A stretch of 64,000 nt of DNA. Origin: Bradyrhizobium sp. LTSP885 (GTDB lineage Bacteria > Pseudomonadota > Alphaproteobacteria > Rhizobiales > Xanthobacteraceae). A program made the translations under genes and the position numbers. Each line of letters begins with the position of its first letter. Positions within the stretch are counted from its first letter, which is position 1. The stretch is taken from assembly GCF_000938305.1 (NCBI RefSeq), contig NZ_JYMT01000043.1:149623-213622 (forward strand), given 5' to 3'. Below the pieces are notes generated by a model. That model was not told the origin of the DNA, ran no database searches, and was given only the letters and a program-made list of their open reading frames with translations. Shown here piece by piece: positions 31,505-41,391 of this stretch.

Positions 31505-33295
31505 ATGCCGACCTACAAGGCCCCCATTGAAGACGTCAATTTCCTGCTCAACGACGTCTTCCAGATCGATCGCTACGACAATCTTCCCGGCTTCTCCGAT
31601 GCGTCGGCGGATGTCCGCGAGGCGATCCTCGGCGAGGCCGCCAAGCTAGCTGAAGAAGTGCTGCAGCCGCTCAACCGCGTCGGCGATCTCGAAGGCTGCA
31701 AGCACAATGACGACGGCAGCGTCACCGCGCCAAAGGGCTTCAAGCAAGCCTTCAAGCAGGTCGCTGAAGGCGGTTGGCTCGGGCTGTCGGCGCCGACTGA
31801 ATATGGCGGCCAGGGCCTGCCGGTGACGCTCTCCCAAGCGGTCAACGAATTCCAGATCTCCGCCAACATGGCGTTCGCGATGTATGGCGGTCTCACCATG
31901 GGCGCGACCGCCGCGCTCGTGGTGCACGGCACTCCCGAGCAGAAGAAGACCTATCTGCCGAAGATGATCGCCGGCGAATGGACCGGCACCATGAACCTGA
32001 CCGAGCCGCAGTGCGGTACCGATCTCGGCCTGTTGCGCACCAAGGCGGCGCGTCAAGGTGACGGCAGCTTCAAGATTTCGGGCACCAAGATCTTCATCTC
32101 CGCCGGCGAGCACGACCTCACCGACAACATCATCCATCTGGTGCTGGCGCGCATTGAAGGCGCGCCGGCCGGCATCAAGGGCGTTTCGCTCTTCGTCGTC
32201 CCCAAGGTGCTGGTCAATGCCGACGGATCGCTCGGCGCGCGCAATGGCGTCTCCTGCGGCTCGATCGAGCACAAGATGGGCATCCACGGTAATTCCACCT
32301 GCGTGATGAACTACGACAGCGCCATCGGCTGGCTGATCGGCGAAGAGAACAAGGGCATGCAGGGCATGTTCGTGATGATGAACGAGGCCCGCCTCGGCGT
32401 CGCCGTGCAGGGGCTCGCGCAGTCTGAAGTCGCCTATCAGAACGCGGTCGCCTATGCGCGCGAGCGTCTGCAGGGCCGGTCGCTGACCGGCGTGAAGGCG
32501 GCCGACAAGCCGGCCGATCCGATCATCGTGCATCCCGACATTCGCCGCGCCCTGCTCAGCATCCGCGCCTTCAACGAGGCGGCGCGGGCGATGGTGGTGT
32601 GGACTGCGCTGAAGAGCGACGTTGCCCATCGTTCCAGCGATCCGAAGGATCGCCAGGAGGCGGACGATCACATGGGGCTGATGACGCCGGTTTTGAAGGG
32701 TGTGCTGACCGACACCGGTTTCGCCAACACGGTCTCGGCGCAACAGGTGTTCGGCGGTCATGGCTACATCGCCGAGCACGGCATGGAGCAGTTCGTGCGC
32801 GATGCGCGCATCGCGATGATCTATGAGGGCGCCAACGGCATCCAGGCGCTCGATCTGGTCGGCCGCAAGCTGCCGCGCGATGGCGGCCGCGCCGCGATGG
32901 CATTCTTCGGCGAAGTCGGCGCCTTCGCCAAGGAGCATGGCGGCGACGAGGCGATGAAGCCGTTCGTCACCCCGCTCTCGACCGCGCTCGGCCATCTGCA
33001 GCAGGCGACCGGCTGGCTGATGCAGAATGCGCTGACCAAACCCGACAATGCCGGCGCCGCCGCGACCGACTACATGAAATTGTTCGGCCTGGTCGCGATG
33101 GCCTTCATGTGGGCGAAGATGGCCAAGGTGGCGCAGGACAAGATCGCCGCCGGCGATGCCTCGCCCTATTTGACCACCAAGCTCGTCACCGGCCGCTTCT
33201 TCATGGAGAAGCTGCTGCCGGAGACCGCCGTGCATCTGGCGCGAATCCAGAGCGGCAGCGCGACGGTGATGGAACTGGCCGCGGAAGCGTTCTAA
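31505..33295 (+). CDS. Acyl-CoA dehydrogenase with C-terminal extension
   Basis: A 596-residue acyl-CoA dehydrogenase of the long subgroup (as in DmdC/FadE5-like enzymes) with an extra C-terminal domain after about residue 465. The FAD-binding stretch MNLTEPQCGTDLG and the catalytic base segment AMIYEGANGIQALD (Glu around residue 442) are clear. It introduces the 2,3-double bond into an acyl-CoA in the first step of beta-oxidation and passes electrons to ETF. It is followed by thiolase and FadB/J genes on the same strand. The ATG at 31505 has a gggaga ribosome-binding site. Confidence 0.93.
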   Translation: MPTYKAPIEDVNFLLNDVFQIDRYDNLPGFSDASADVREAILGEAAKLAEEVLQPLNRVGDLEGCKHNDDGSVTAPKGFKQAFKQVAEGGWLGLSAPTEYGGQGLPVTLSQAVNEFQISANMAFAMYGGLTMGATAALVVHGTPEQKKTYLPKMIAGEWTGTMNLTEPQCGTDLGLLRTKAARQGDGSFKISGTKIFISAGEHDLTDNIIHLVLARIEGAPAGIKGVSLFVVPKVLVNADGSLGARNGVSCGSIEHKMGIHGNSTCVMNYDSAIGWLIGEENKGMQGMFVMMNEARLGVAVQGLAQSEVAYQNAVAYARERLQGRSLTGVKAADKPADPIIVHPDIRRALLSIRAFNEAARAMVVWTALKSDVAHRSSDPKDRQEADDHMGLMTPVLKGVLTDTGFANTVSAQQVFGGHGYIAEHGMEQFVRDARIAMIYEGANGIQALDLVGRKLPRDGGRAAMAFFGEVGAFAKEHGGDEAMKPFVTPLSTALGHLQQATGWLMQNALTKPDNAGAAATDYMKLFGLVAMAFMWAKMAKVAQDKIAAGDASPYLTTKLVTGRFFMEKLLPETAVHLARIQSGSATVMELAAEAF

Positions 33296-33369
33296 AAAAA
33301 TCGCCGCCGCACCCCTGCGACGGCGCTCCGTTCCGTTATATATTATGATCCTCATATAAGGAGGGCGTC

Positions 33370-34578
<1,209 letters not shown>

Positions 34579-34582
34579 CTTC

Positions 34583-34672
34583 CGTAGGGTGGGCAAAGGC
34601 GCACTTGCGCCGTGCCCACCACAGCTTGCTGAGAACTTGATGGTGGGCACGCTTCGCTTTGCCCACCCTACG
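34583..34672. repeat. Intergenic inverted repeat (family 6, 'cgtagggtgggcaaag' type)
   Basis: The ends cgtagggtgggcaaag and ctttgcccaccctacg are perfectly inverted, with an inner pair gtgcccacca and tggtgggcac. It sits between fadA and fadB and could form a processing or partial termination hairpin within the operon. Confidence 0.8.
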
Positions 34673-34727
34673 ATCTGAGTACAACCGCCGCGCCTGAGAT
34701 CGGCTGCCGGCACCGAGGGAGCACAAC

Positions 34728-36953
34728 ATGGCTTACAAGAATTTCAAGTTCGAAACCGACGCCGACGGCATTGCGCTGGTCACCTGGGATATCCCGGGCC
34801 GTTCGATGAACGTGCTCGACGAGACCTCGATCAATGAGATCGAGGCGATCGTCAAGCAGACCTCGGCCGATGCCGCGATCAAGGGCGTCGTCATCACCTC
34901 CAGCAAGGACGCGTTCTGCGCCGGCGCCGATCTTTCGATGCTCGAGGGCATGAGCCACACCTATAAGCAGCTTCTCAAGGAGAAGGGCGAGGAAGCCGCC
35001 AACCAGGTGCTGTTCGACCAGAGCCGCCGCTTCTCGCAGGTGTTTCGCTCGATCGAAACCTCAGGCAAGCCGTGGGCTGCTGCGATCAACGGCCTGGCGC
35101 TCGGCGGCGGGTTCGAGATCACGCTGTCCTGCCACTACCGCGTCGCCGCGGAGAATCCGAAGACCCGGCTCGGCCTGCCCGAGATCAAGGTCGGCCTGTT
35201 CCCCGGCGCCGGCGGCACCCAGCGCGTGCCGCGCATCGTGTCGCCGCAGGATGCGATGCAACTGCTGCTCAAGGGCGAGGCGATCAACCTCGCGAAAGCA
35301 AAAGCGCTCAATCTGATTCACGCCATCGTTCCTGCCGCCGACCTGATCAAGGCGGCAAAGGACTGGATCAAGGGCGGTGGCAAGGCGATTGCGCCGTGGG
35401 ACGAGAAGGGCTTCAAGCTGCCCGGCGGCCCGGTGTTCTCGAAGGCCGGCATGCAGATGTTCCCGGCCGGCAATGCAATCTATCGCCGCGAGACCTACGA
35501 CAATTATCCGGCCGCGCGCGCCATCATGAGCTGCGTCTATGAGGGCCTGCAGTTGCCGATCGACGCCGCGCTGCGCGTCGAGTCGCGCTACTTCACCAAG
35601 ATCCTGCGCTCGAATGAAGCAGCTGCGATGATCCGCTCGCTGTTCCTGTCGATGCAGGAATTGAACAAGGGCGCGCGGCGTCCGGACAATGTGCCGCCGA
35701 CCAAGGTGAAGAAGCTCGCCGTGATCGGCGCCGGCTTCATGGGCGCCAGCGTCGGCTTCGTCTCGGCGCAGGCCGGCATCGACGTCGTGCTGGTCGACCG
35801 CGACCAGGACAGCGCCGACAAGGGCAGGGGCCATGCGAAGACCGTGATCGACGGGCTGATCGCCAAGGGCCGCATGAAGCAGGACGCCGGCGACGCCATC
35901 CTGTCGCGCATCTCGGCGACCGCAGATTACAACGCGATCAGCGACTGCGACCTCGTGATCGAGGCCGTGTTCGAGGACCGCAAAATCAAGGCGGACACCT
36001 ATGCCAAGGCGCAGCCGCTGCTGAAGGCGGGCGCGATCTTTGCCTCCAACACCTCGACCTTGCCGATCAACTCGCTGGCCGAAGAGTTCAAGGATCAGGG
36101 CCGGTTCCTCGGTATCCATTTCTTCTCGCCGGTCGAGAAGATGATGCTGGTCGAGATCATCAAGGGCAAGAACACCGGCGACGTCGCGCTTGCGACCGCG
36201 CTGGATTACGTGCGCGCGATCGGCAAGACCCCGATCGTAGTCAACGACTCGAGAGGCTTCTTCGCCAATCGCTGCGTGATGCGCTACATCGCCGAGGGCA
36301 ACGAGATGCTGCTCGAAGGTGTGCCGCCGGCGATGATCGAGAACACCGCCAAGATGGCCGGCATGCCGGTCGGGCCGCTGTCGCTGCAGGACGAGGTCGC
36401 GCTCGATCTCGGTCTCAAGATCACCAAGGCGACGGAAGCCGATCTCGGCCCCAACGCGGTCGACCAAGCGCAGAAGAAGTTGATGGTCGAGATGGTCGAG
36501 AAGCAGGGCCGCTTCGGCCGCAAGAACGGCAAGGGCTTCTATGACTACCCCGAGAAAGGCAAGGGCCAGAAGAGCCTGTGGCCGGGTCTCGCTGATTTGC
36601 AGCCGAAGCATCTCGACCCTGATACGCTCGATGTCGAGGAGCTGAAGCAGCGTTTCCTGGTGGCGCAGGCGGTGGAGGCCGCGCGCACCGTCGAGGACCA
36701 CGTCATCACCGATGTCCGCGAGGCCGATGTCGGCTCGATCCTCGGCTTCGGCTTCGCGCCGTTCACTGGCGGCACGCTGTCCTATATCGACTTCATGGGC
36801 ACCAAGACCTTCGTCGAACTCTGCCACACCTTCGAGGCCAAATACGGCTCGCGCTTCACGCCGCCGAAGCTGCTTGAGGAGATGGCTGCCAAGGGCGAGA
36901 CCTTCTACGGCCGCTTTCCGCCGAAGAAGGCGGCGGCGCAGGCCGCGGAGTAA
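34728..36953 (+). CDS. fadB: Bifunctional enoyl-CoA hydratase/3-hydroxyacyl-CoA dehydrogenase
   Basis: A 741-residue fusion with an N-terminal crotonase domain (oxyanion segments CAGADLSMLEG and ALGGGFEI, catalytic Glu in GLPEIKVGLFPGAGGTQR) and a C-terminal NAD-dependent dehydrogenase (Rossmann VIGAGFMGASVGF near residue 331, catalytic His in IHFFSPVEKM). It hydrates 2-enoyl-CoA and oxidises the 3-hydroxyacyl-CoA, supplying the thiolase encoded just upstream. FadB and FadJ cannot be told apart reliably from this sequence alone. Length is normal for the family. Confidence 0.92.
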   Translation: MAYKNFKFETDADGIALVTWDIPGRSMNVLDETSINEIEAIVKQTSADAAIKGVVITSSKDAFCAGADLSMLEGMSHTYKQLLKEKGEEAANQVLFDQSRRFSQVFRSIETSGKPWAAAINGLALGGGFEITLSCHYRVAAENPKTRLGLPEIKVGLFPGAGGTQRVPRIVSPQDAMQLLLKGEAINLAKAKALNLIHAIVPAADLIKAAKDWIKGGGKAIAPWDEKGFKLPGGPVFSKAGMQMFPAGNAIYRRETYDNYPAARAIMSCVYEGLQLPIDAALRVESRYFTKILRSNEAAAMIRSLFLSMQELNKGARRPDNVPPTKVKKLAVIGAGFMGASVGFVSAQAGIDVVLVDRDQDSADKGRGHAKTVIDGLIAKGRMKQDAGDAILSRISATADYNAISDCDLVIEAVFEDRKIKADTYAKAQPLLKAGAIFASNTSTLPINSLAEEFKDQGRFLGIHFFSPVEKMMLVEIIKGKNTGDVALATALDYVRAIGKTPIVVNDSRGFFANRCVMRYIAEGNEMLLEGVPPAMIENTAKMAGMPVGPLSLQDEVALDLGLKITKATEADLGPNAVDQAQKKLMVEMVEKQGRFGRKNGKGFYDYPEKGKGQKSLWPGLADLQPKHLDPDTLDVEELKQRFLVAQAVEAARTVEDHVITDVREADVGSILGFGFAPFTGGTLSYIDFMGTKTFVELCHTFEAKYGSRFTPPKLLEEMAAKGETFYGRFPPKKAAAQAAE

Positions 36954-36964
36954 GAGGCACGTTG

Positions 36965-37050
36965 GTAGCCCGGATGGAGCGCAGCGAAATCCGGGACAGC
37001 CTCTCCGCCTTGTGAAGGCCCCGGATTGTGCTTCGCTCCATCCGGGCTAC
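36965..37050. repeat. Intergenic inverted repeat (family 2)
   Basis: The ends gtagcccggatgg and ccatccgggctac are inverted, with inner gcgcagcgaaatccggg and its partial inverse. It lies between the convergent fadB and gst genes, directly before a terminator hairpin. Confidence 0.8.
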
Positions 37051-37062
37051 GCATCAAACAAA

Positions 37063-37091
37063 AAAGGGCCGGATCATCGATCCGGCCCTTT
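37063..37091 (-). terminator. Rho-independent terminator for gst (possibly bidirectional)
   Basis: A 13-bp perfect stem (aaagggccggatc pairing with gatccggcccttt) with a 3-nt loop. On the minus strand it is followed by a run of six T, so it fits as terminator of the gst transcript; on the plus strand the T run is only three long, so the effect on fadB read-through would be weaker. Confidence 0.8.
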
Positions 37092-37113
37092 CGCTATTCC
37101 ACGAACTGAAGGC

Positions 37114-37731
37114 TTACGCCGCCTTCAGCAGGCCTTCCTTCTTCAGCGCTTCCTGCACGTGCGGACGCGCGGCGACGCGGGCCTTGTAGGCGGTCAAATG
37201 GGGCAGGCCGGAGAGATCGAAGCCGAGCCGGTCGGTCGCCCACATGATCATGGTGAAGAGGTAGCCGTCGGCGACCGTGAACTGGTTGCCCATCAGGTAG
37301 TCGTGTCCGGCAAGCTGGCTCTCGACATATTTGAACTTGCCCATCGCGCGGTCCTTGAAGAACGCCTTGGCGTCATCGGCGAGCACCGGCGAGAACATCG
37401 GGCCGAGGTTCTTGTGCAGCTCGGTCGTGATGTAGTTCAGCCATTCCAGCAGCTTGTAGCGCTCGTTGGAATCGCGGGCTGGCGCCAGCTTCTTGTCCGC
37501 GGCCTTGTCGGCGATCATCTGGATGATGATCGGTCCCTCGGTGACCAGTTCGCCGGAGTCGAGCGCGAGCGCGGGCACCTGGCCCTTGGGGTTCACTTTC
37601 AGGAAATCGTCACCGTTTTCGAGCTTCTTGGCGCGCAAATCGACCTTCACCAGGTCGTAGGGCAGGCCGGCTTCGAGCAGCGCGATATGGGGGGAGAGGG
37701 AGCAGGCGCCGGGGGCATAATAGAGTTTCAT
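37114..37731 (-). CDS. gst: Glutathione S-transferase (beta-class type)
   Basis: A 205-residue GST with an N-terminal thioredoxin-like domain beginning MKLYYAPGACSLSPHIALLE; the cysteine and serine in GACSLS are the active-site residues typical of bacterial beta-class enzymes. The glutathione-binding VPAL segment and the C-terminal helical domain (LMGNQFTVADGYLFTM) are present. It conjugates glutathione to electrophiles or reduces peroxides. The ATG at 37731 gives the standard N-terminus. It is divergent from a MarR gene, with two matching palindromes in the gap, so regulation by that MarR protein is likely. gshA lies just beyond the MarR gene. Confidence 0.92.
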   Translation of the reverse strand: MKLYYAPGACSLSPHIALLEAGLPYDLVKVDLRAKKLENGDDFLKVNPKGQVPALALDSGELVTEGPIIIQMIADKAADKKLAPARDSNERYKLLEWLNYITTELHKNLGPMFSPVLADDAKAFFKDRAMGKFKYVESQLAGHDYLMGNQFTVADGYLFTMIMWATDRLGFDLSGLPHLTAYKARVAARPHVQEALKKEGLLKAA

Positions 37732-37779
37732 GGGGTAATTCCTTCCCTTGTTCTTGGTATCCGGAGAGGGATTGCCTAC

Positions 37780-37819
37780 ATGCACCTGCATGGAATAGTC
37801 AAGATTGATGCAGATGCAT
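37780..37819. promoter_or_regulatory. Twin operator candidate: two copies of ATGCA-NN-TGCAT
   Basis: Perfect 12-bp inverted repeats atgcacctgcat (37780-37791) and atgcagatgcat (37808-37819) lie 28 bp apart in the gst/marR gap. The first lies inside the spacer of a possible minus-strand promoter (ttgact from agtcaa at 37797-37802), and the second lies just after a possible plus-strand -35 (ttgatg, 37805-37810). This fits MarR-type repression of both genes. Confidence 0.55.
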
Positions 37820-37861
37820 TCAGTGCGGTAGACTTTGTTCCGGGACCTTATGGGCTAGACC

Positions 37862-38386
37862 ATGAAACGCAAGCTATCGACCGAGGCGACCGCCGCCTGG
37901 ATCCGCCTGATGCGGGTTCCGAGCCGGGTGCTGGACTGTGTCGAGCACGATTTGAAGAAGGCTGGCTTTCCGCCGCTGGCCTGGTACGACGCGCTGCTCG
38001 AGCTGTCGCGCGCGCCGTCCGGCGAGTTGCGTCCGGTCGAGCTCGAGCGGCAGATGCTGATCCCGCAATATTCGACGTCGCGGCTGATCGATCGCCTGGT
38101 CGACGAGGGTCTGGCCGCGCGGCGCGAATGCAAGATCGACAAGCGCGGCCAGTTCGTCGAGATCACCGACGCCGGACGCGAGCTGCAGAAGCGAATGTGG
38201 AGCGCGTATTCCGCCGCGATCGACAAGCATGTCGGCTCGAAATTGTCTGACCCCGACGCGGCAAAACTCTGCGGCCTGCTCGACCGTCTCGGCTGCTCAT
38301 GCGATGACGCCAAGAGCGATAGTAAGAGCGACGGCAAAAGCGAGACCAAGCCGGCCGCTGCCCGAGACGGCGTGCCGGCCCGATGA
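37862..38386 (+). CDS. MarR family transcriptional regulator
   Basis: A 174-residue winged helix-turn-helix protein: LAWYDALLELSRAPSGELRP then YSTSRLIDRLVDEGLAARRE form the recognition region, and the wing is KIDKRGQFVEITDAG. The C-terminus is a Lys/Asp/Ser-rich tail after about residue 145 that is unusual for the family, and two cysteines (LGCSCDDA) precede it, which could serve redox sensing; that is only a suggestion. It diverges from gst and precedes gshA by 93 bp, pointing to a role in glutathione-related detoxification. Confidence 0.88.
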   Translation: MKRKLSTEATAAWIRLMRVPSRVLDCVEHDLKKAGFPPLAWYDALLELSRAPSGELRPVELERQMLIPQYSTSRLIDRLVDEGLAARRECKIDKRGQFVEITDAGRELQKRMWSAYSAAIDKHVGSKLSDPDAAKLCGLLDRLGCSCDDAKSDSKSDGKSETKPAAARDGVPAR

Positions 38387-38479
38387 CATCCCTGATCCCA
38401 TCATCCGCGGCCGCCCGGCTTCGCGGATCTCCCTGCCACCACGCGCATTCGATCGAAGCGCCCTTGAGTTGGATTTCGT

Positions 38480-39850
38480 ATGGCGCGTGACCAGATCGAT
38501 ATGACGCCGCTGCAATCGCGCGACGAACTCGTCGCGTGGTTCGAGGCGGGCTCAAAGCCGGAGTCCGAATTCCGTATCGGCACCGAGCACGAGAAGACAC
38601 CCTTCACGCTCGATGGCCACAAGCCCGTGCCTTACGAGGGCGCGAGGGGCATCGGCGCGCTGCTGGAGGGCATGAAGCTCCTGCTCGGCTGGGAGCCGAT
38701 CATGGAGCGCGGCAACATCATCGGGCTCTATGACGTCACCGGCGGCGGCGCGATTTCGCTCGAGCCGGGTGGGCAGTTCGAACTGTCGGGCGCGCCGGTC
38801 GAGACCGTGCACCAGACCCAGGCCGAGCTGATGGCGCATCTGGCGCAGGTGCGGGAGATCGCGACGCCGCTCGGCATCGGCTTCCTCGGCCTCGGCATGA
38901 CGCCGTCCTGGTCGCGGGCGCAGATCCCGGTGATGCCGAAGGGCCGCTACAAGATCATGTCGAACTACATGCCGAAGGTCGGCAAATACGGCCTCGACAT
39001 GATGTTCCGGACCTGCACGGTGCAGACCAATCTCGACTTCTCCTCCGAAGCCGACATGGTGAAGAAGCTGCGCGTCTCGGTGGCGCTGCAGCCGATCGCG
39101 ACGGCTTTGTTCGCCAACTCGCCGTTCACCGAGGGCAAGCCGAACGGCCTGCTGTCGTTCCGCTCCGAGATCTGGCGCGACACCGACAATGCGCGGTCGG
39201 GCATGATCCCGTTCGCGTTCGAGGACGGCATGGGGTTTGAGCGCTATGTCGATTACGCGCTCGACGTGCCCATGTATTTCGTCAAGCGCGGCGACGAATA
39301 TATCGACGTCGCCGGCTCCTCGTTCCGCGATTTCTTCGCCGGCAACAACAAGGCCTTCCCCGGCCAGCGTCCGACGCTGTCGGACTGGGCCAATCATCTG
39401 TCGACGATCTTCCCCGAGGTGCGGCTGAAGCGTTACCTCGAAATGCGCGGCGCCGACGGCGTGCCGTGGGGCCGGCTGCCGGCGCTGCCGGCTTTCTGGG
39501 TCGGCCTGCTCTACGACAATGACAGTCTCGATGGGGCCTGGGAGATCATCCGCCACTGGACCGCACCGGAGCGGCAGGCATTGCGCGACGATGTACCGCG
39601 TTTCGGCTTCAAGGCGCGGATCAAGGACCGTTATCTGTTCGAGATCGCCAAGGAGTGCCTGATCCTGTCGCATGCCGGACTGCGGCGCCGCGGCCGGATC
39701 GATCATCTCGGGCGCGACGAGAGCCGCTACCTCGAGCCGCTGGAGCGGATCATCGAATGCGGCCGCTCGCCGGCGGAAGAGATGCTGGAGAAGTTCAACG
39801 GGCCCTGGAAGGGCTCGGTCGACCCGGCCTATCAGGAATACGCCTTCTAA
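38480..39850 (+). CDS. gshA: Glutamate--cysteine ligase
   Basis: A 456-residue glutamate--cysteine ligase of the proteobacterial/plant type, the first step of glutathione synthesis (ATP-dependent joining of Glu and Cys). Recognisable segments include FRIGTEHEKTPF near residue 33 (metal-binding glutamates), LEPGGQFELSGAP near residue 95 and MMFRTCTVQTNLDFSSEADM near residue 175. Length is typical of alphaproteobacterial enzymes. It follows the MarR gene on the same strand and lies 750 bp from the divergent gst gene. Confidence 0.94.
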   Translation: MARDQIDMTPLQSRDELVAWFEAGSKPESEFRIGTEHEKTPFTLDGHKPVPYEGARGIGALLEGMKLLLGWEPIMERGNIIGLYDVTGGGAISLEPGGQFELSGAPVETVHQTQAELMAHLAQVREIATPLGIGFLGLGMTPSWSRAQIPVMPKGRYKIMSNYMPKVGKYGLDMMFRTCTVQTNLDFSSEADMVKKLRVSVALQPIATALFANSPFTEGKPNGLLSFRSEIWRDTDNARSGMIPFAFEDGMGFERYVDYALDVPMYFVKRGDEYIDVAGSSFRDFFAGNNKAFPGQRPTLSDWANHLSTIFPEVRLKRYLEMRGADGVPWGRLPALPAFWVGLLYDNDSLDGAWEIIRHWTAPERQALRDDVPRFGFKARIKDRYLFEIAKECLILSHAGLRRRGRIDHLGRDESRYLEPLERIIECGRSPAEEMLEKFNGPWKGSVDPAYQEYAF

Positions 39851-39994
39851 AGCGCTTTCACAGTGATGGAATCGGGGCATCCGAGGCCTTGGTCTCGGGC
39901 CGCGGTTCCGTGCCGTTCATCCGCCGTACAGGTTCGTGGCGCTCAAATGGCCGCCCGCGGATGGCGCGGGGCGCAAAAATTTGAAAGCAATCTC

Positions 39995-40549
39995 ATGGGG
40001 ATGGGCCGCCTGTTCAGGGCGTGTGTGGTGACGTTCGCCGCTCTTGCGGCCATTGTCGTCGCGCGCCCGGCGCTGGCACAGACCAATTTCGACCGTCCCG
40101 GCGGCGACTATCAGAACTCGCCGGTGACGTCGGGCGATCCCGCCGATTGCGCGCTGGCTTGCGAGCGCGACCGCCGCTGCCGCGCCTGGAGCTTCAACTA
40201 TCCGACCGACACCAACAATGGCGCGGTGTGCTGGCTGAAAAACAGCGTGCCGACACGGGTGCAGGACGTCTGCTGCGTCTCCGGGGTTCGCGGTGCCGGC
40301 GTCGTCGAACCGCACAACGGCCCGATCGAAACCTCGATCGACCGCTTCGGCGGCGACTACAAGAACTTTGAATTAAAGAGCAGCGACGGCGACGAGGCCT
40401 GCCAGGCCGCCTGCACCGCCGACAACAAGTGCCGCGCCTGGACCTACGCTCGCCCCGGCTATGCCGGCCGCGACGCACATTGCTTCCTGAAGAAAGACAT
40501 CAAGCCGCCGCGACGGAAGGCGGGGTTTACGTCAGGCGTGGTGCGGTGA
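39995..40549 (+). CDS. Secreted protein with two PAN/apple-type domains
   Basis: About 184 residues. A signal peptide (about residues 1-27, ending ARPALAQ) is followed by two similar cysteine-bearing modules: FDRPGGDYQNSPVTS with CALACERDRRCRAWSFNYP, and IDRFGGDYKNFELKSSD with CQAACTADNKCRAWTYARP. The C-x3-C-x5/6-C-RAW pattern is characteristic of PAN_4/apple domains, which bind proteins or carbohydrates. Function is otherwise unknown. The start is uncertain (ATG at 39995 or 40001; the frame is open back to 39863). A family 2 repeat follows. Confidence 0.75.
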   Translation: MGMGRLFRACVVTFAALAAIVVARPALAQTNFDRPGGDYQNSPVTSGDPADCALACERDRRCRAWSFNYPTDTNNGAVCWLKNSVPTRVQDVCCVSGVRGAGVVEPHNGPIETSIDRFGGDYKNFELKSSDGDEACQAACTADNKCRAWTYARPGYAGRDAHCFLKKDIKPPRRKAGFTSGVVR

Positions 40550-40553
40550 ACGC

Positions 40554-40638
40554 GTAGCCCGGATGGAGCGAAGCGCAATCCGGGACAATCCCTCCGCTGG
40601 GCGAAGTCCCGGATTTCGCTTCGCTGCATCCGGGCTAC
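40554..40638. repeat. Intergenic inverted repeat (family 2)
   Basis: The ends gtagcccggatggagcgaag and cttcgctgcatccgggctac are inverted. It lies between the convergent PAN-domain and nucleotidyltransferase genes; its last bases overlap the nucleotidyltransferase stop region. Confidence 0.8.
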
Positions 40639-41210
40639 GAAAGTTTATCCGCCGCCGCCACCGTGATCTCCGGCCACAGCACCTTCCAGCGCGCGGCTTT
40701 TGTCGCGTAGTTCGCCGCGGAAAAATTCGCTGTCAGGTTCGGCCGCACGATCAGGTTGGCGACATCGTTGAATCCATTGGGCGCGTAGACGTCGTATCCA
40801 TCCGCGGTGCGGCGGATGCCGATGCGGGTGTTTTCTGTGAGGAAGCGATCGATGCCGTCGGTCGAGCGCGACAATGGCGGGTAGGGAACGCCGTGCTTGT
40901 CGGGATACCAGAGATGGACGCGGGCCTGGTTGCGCGCCTCGATCGCGACGCCGAGGTGACCGAGGCGATCCTGCAAGCCGCGGATCACCGCGTCCTCGGC
41001 TTCCCATGATCGATCGGGATCGAAATAGAAGATGTCATAGTCGCTGATGCCGTAGGCGACCGGCCGCTTGGTCAGAACGTTCCACACGGTCTGCACCAGG
41101 CAGCCGGAGACCAGCCAGGCATCGGGCAGGGCCATGGCAAACAATTCACCGACGATGACTTCGTTGGCGGAATTGCGAAGCGTTGCTGCGAGGAATTCGT
41201 CTTGGGTCAT
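40635..41210 (-). CDS. Nucleotidyltransferase family protein (NTP_transf_6/COG3575)
   Basis: A 191-residue protein with a predicted nucleotidyltransferase fold. The acidic pair in GISDYDIFYFDPDRSWEAED (around residue 55) is the usual metal-binding motif of the COG3575 family, and WYPDKHGVPYPPLSRSTDGI is a strongly conserved later segment. Substrate and role are unknown; members are often encoded alone, as here. It ends inside a family 2 repeat. Confidence 0.8.
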   Translation of the reverse strand: MTQDEFLAATLRNSANEVIVGELFAMALPDAWLVSGCLVQTVWNVLTKRPVAYGISDYDIFYFDPDRSWEAEDAVIRGLQDRLGHLGVAIEARNQARVHLWYPDKHGVPYPPLSRSTDGIDRFLTENTRIGIRRTADGYDVYAPNGFNDVANLIVRPNLTANFSAANYATKAARWKVLWPEITVAAADKLS

Positions 41211-41250
41211 GCAAGCGAGAATGTCAGCTCGCGCGAGCCGACTCTATCCA

Positions 41251-41290
41251 GTCGTCATGCCCGGGCTTGTCCCGGGCATCCACGTCTTGG
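41251..41290. repeat. Short hairpin repeat ('atgcccgggcttgtcccgggcat')
   Basis: The arms atgcccggg and cccgggcat pair around a 5-nt loop (41257-41279). It lies in the gap upstream of the nucleotidyltransferase gene, 15 bp from a family 2 repeat. Confidence 0.65.
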
Positions 41291-41305
41291 GAATGAGTAA
41301 AGAAT

Positions 41306-41382
41306 GTAGCCCGGATGAGCGGAGCGATATCCGGGGCTTGCGTCGACCCTGTCCCGGATGTCGCTTCGCTCATCCGGGCTAC
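41306..41382. repeat. Intergenic inverted repeat (family 2)
   Basis: The ends gtagcccggatgagcg and cgctcatccgggctac are inverted. It lies just beyond the lepB stop on that gene's downstream side, where it could act as a transcript end. Confidence 0.8.
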
Positions 41383-41391
41383 GTCAGCCGC

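Noticed and set aside
33337..33359. AT-rich dyad ttatat...atataa and tatga-N3-tcata before fadA
   Set aside because: Arms are short and the AT-rich stretch is explained as the region before a strong ribosome-binding site; I could not support an operator or promoter call.
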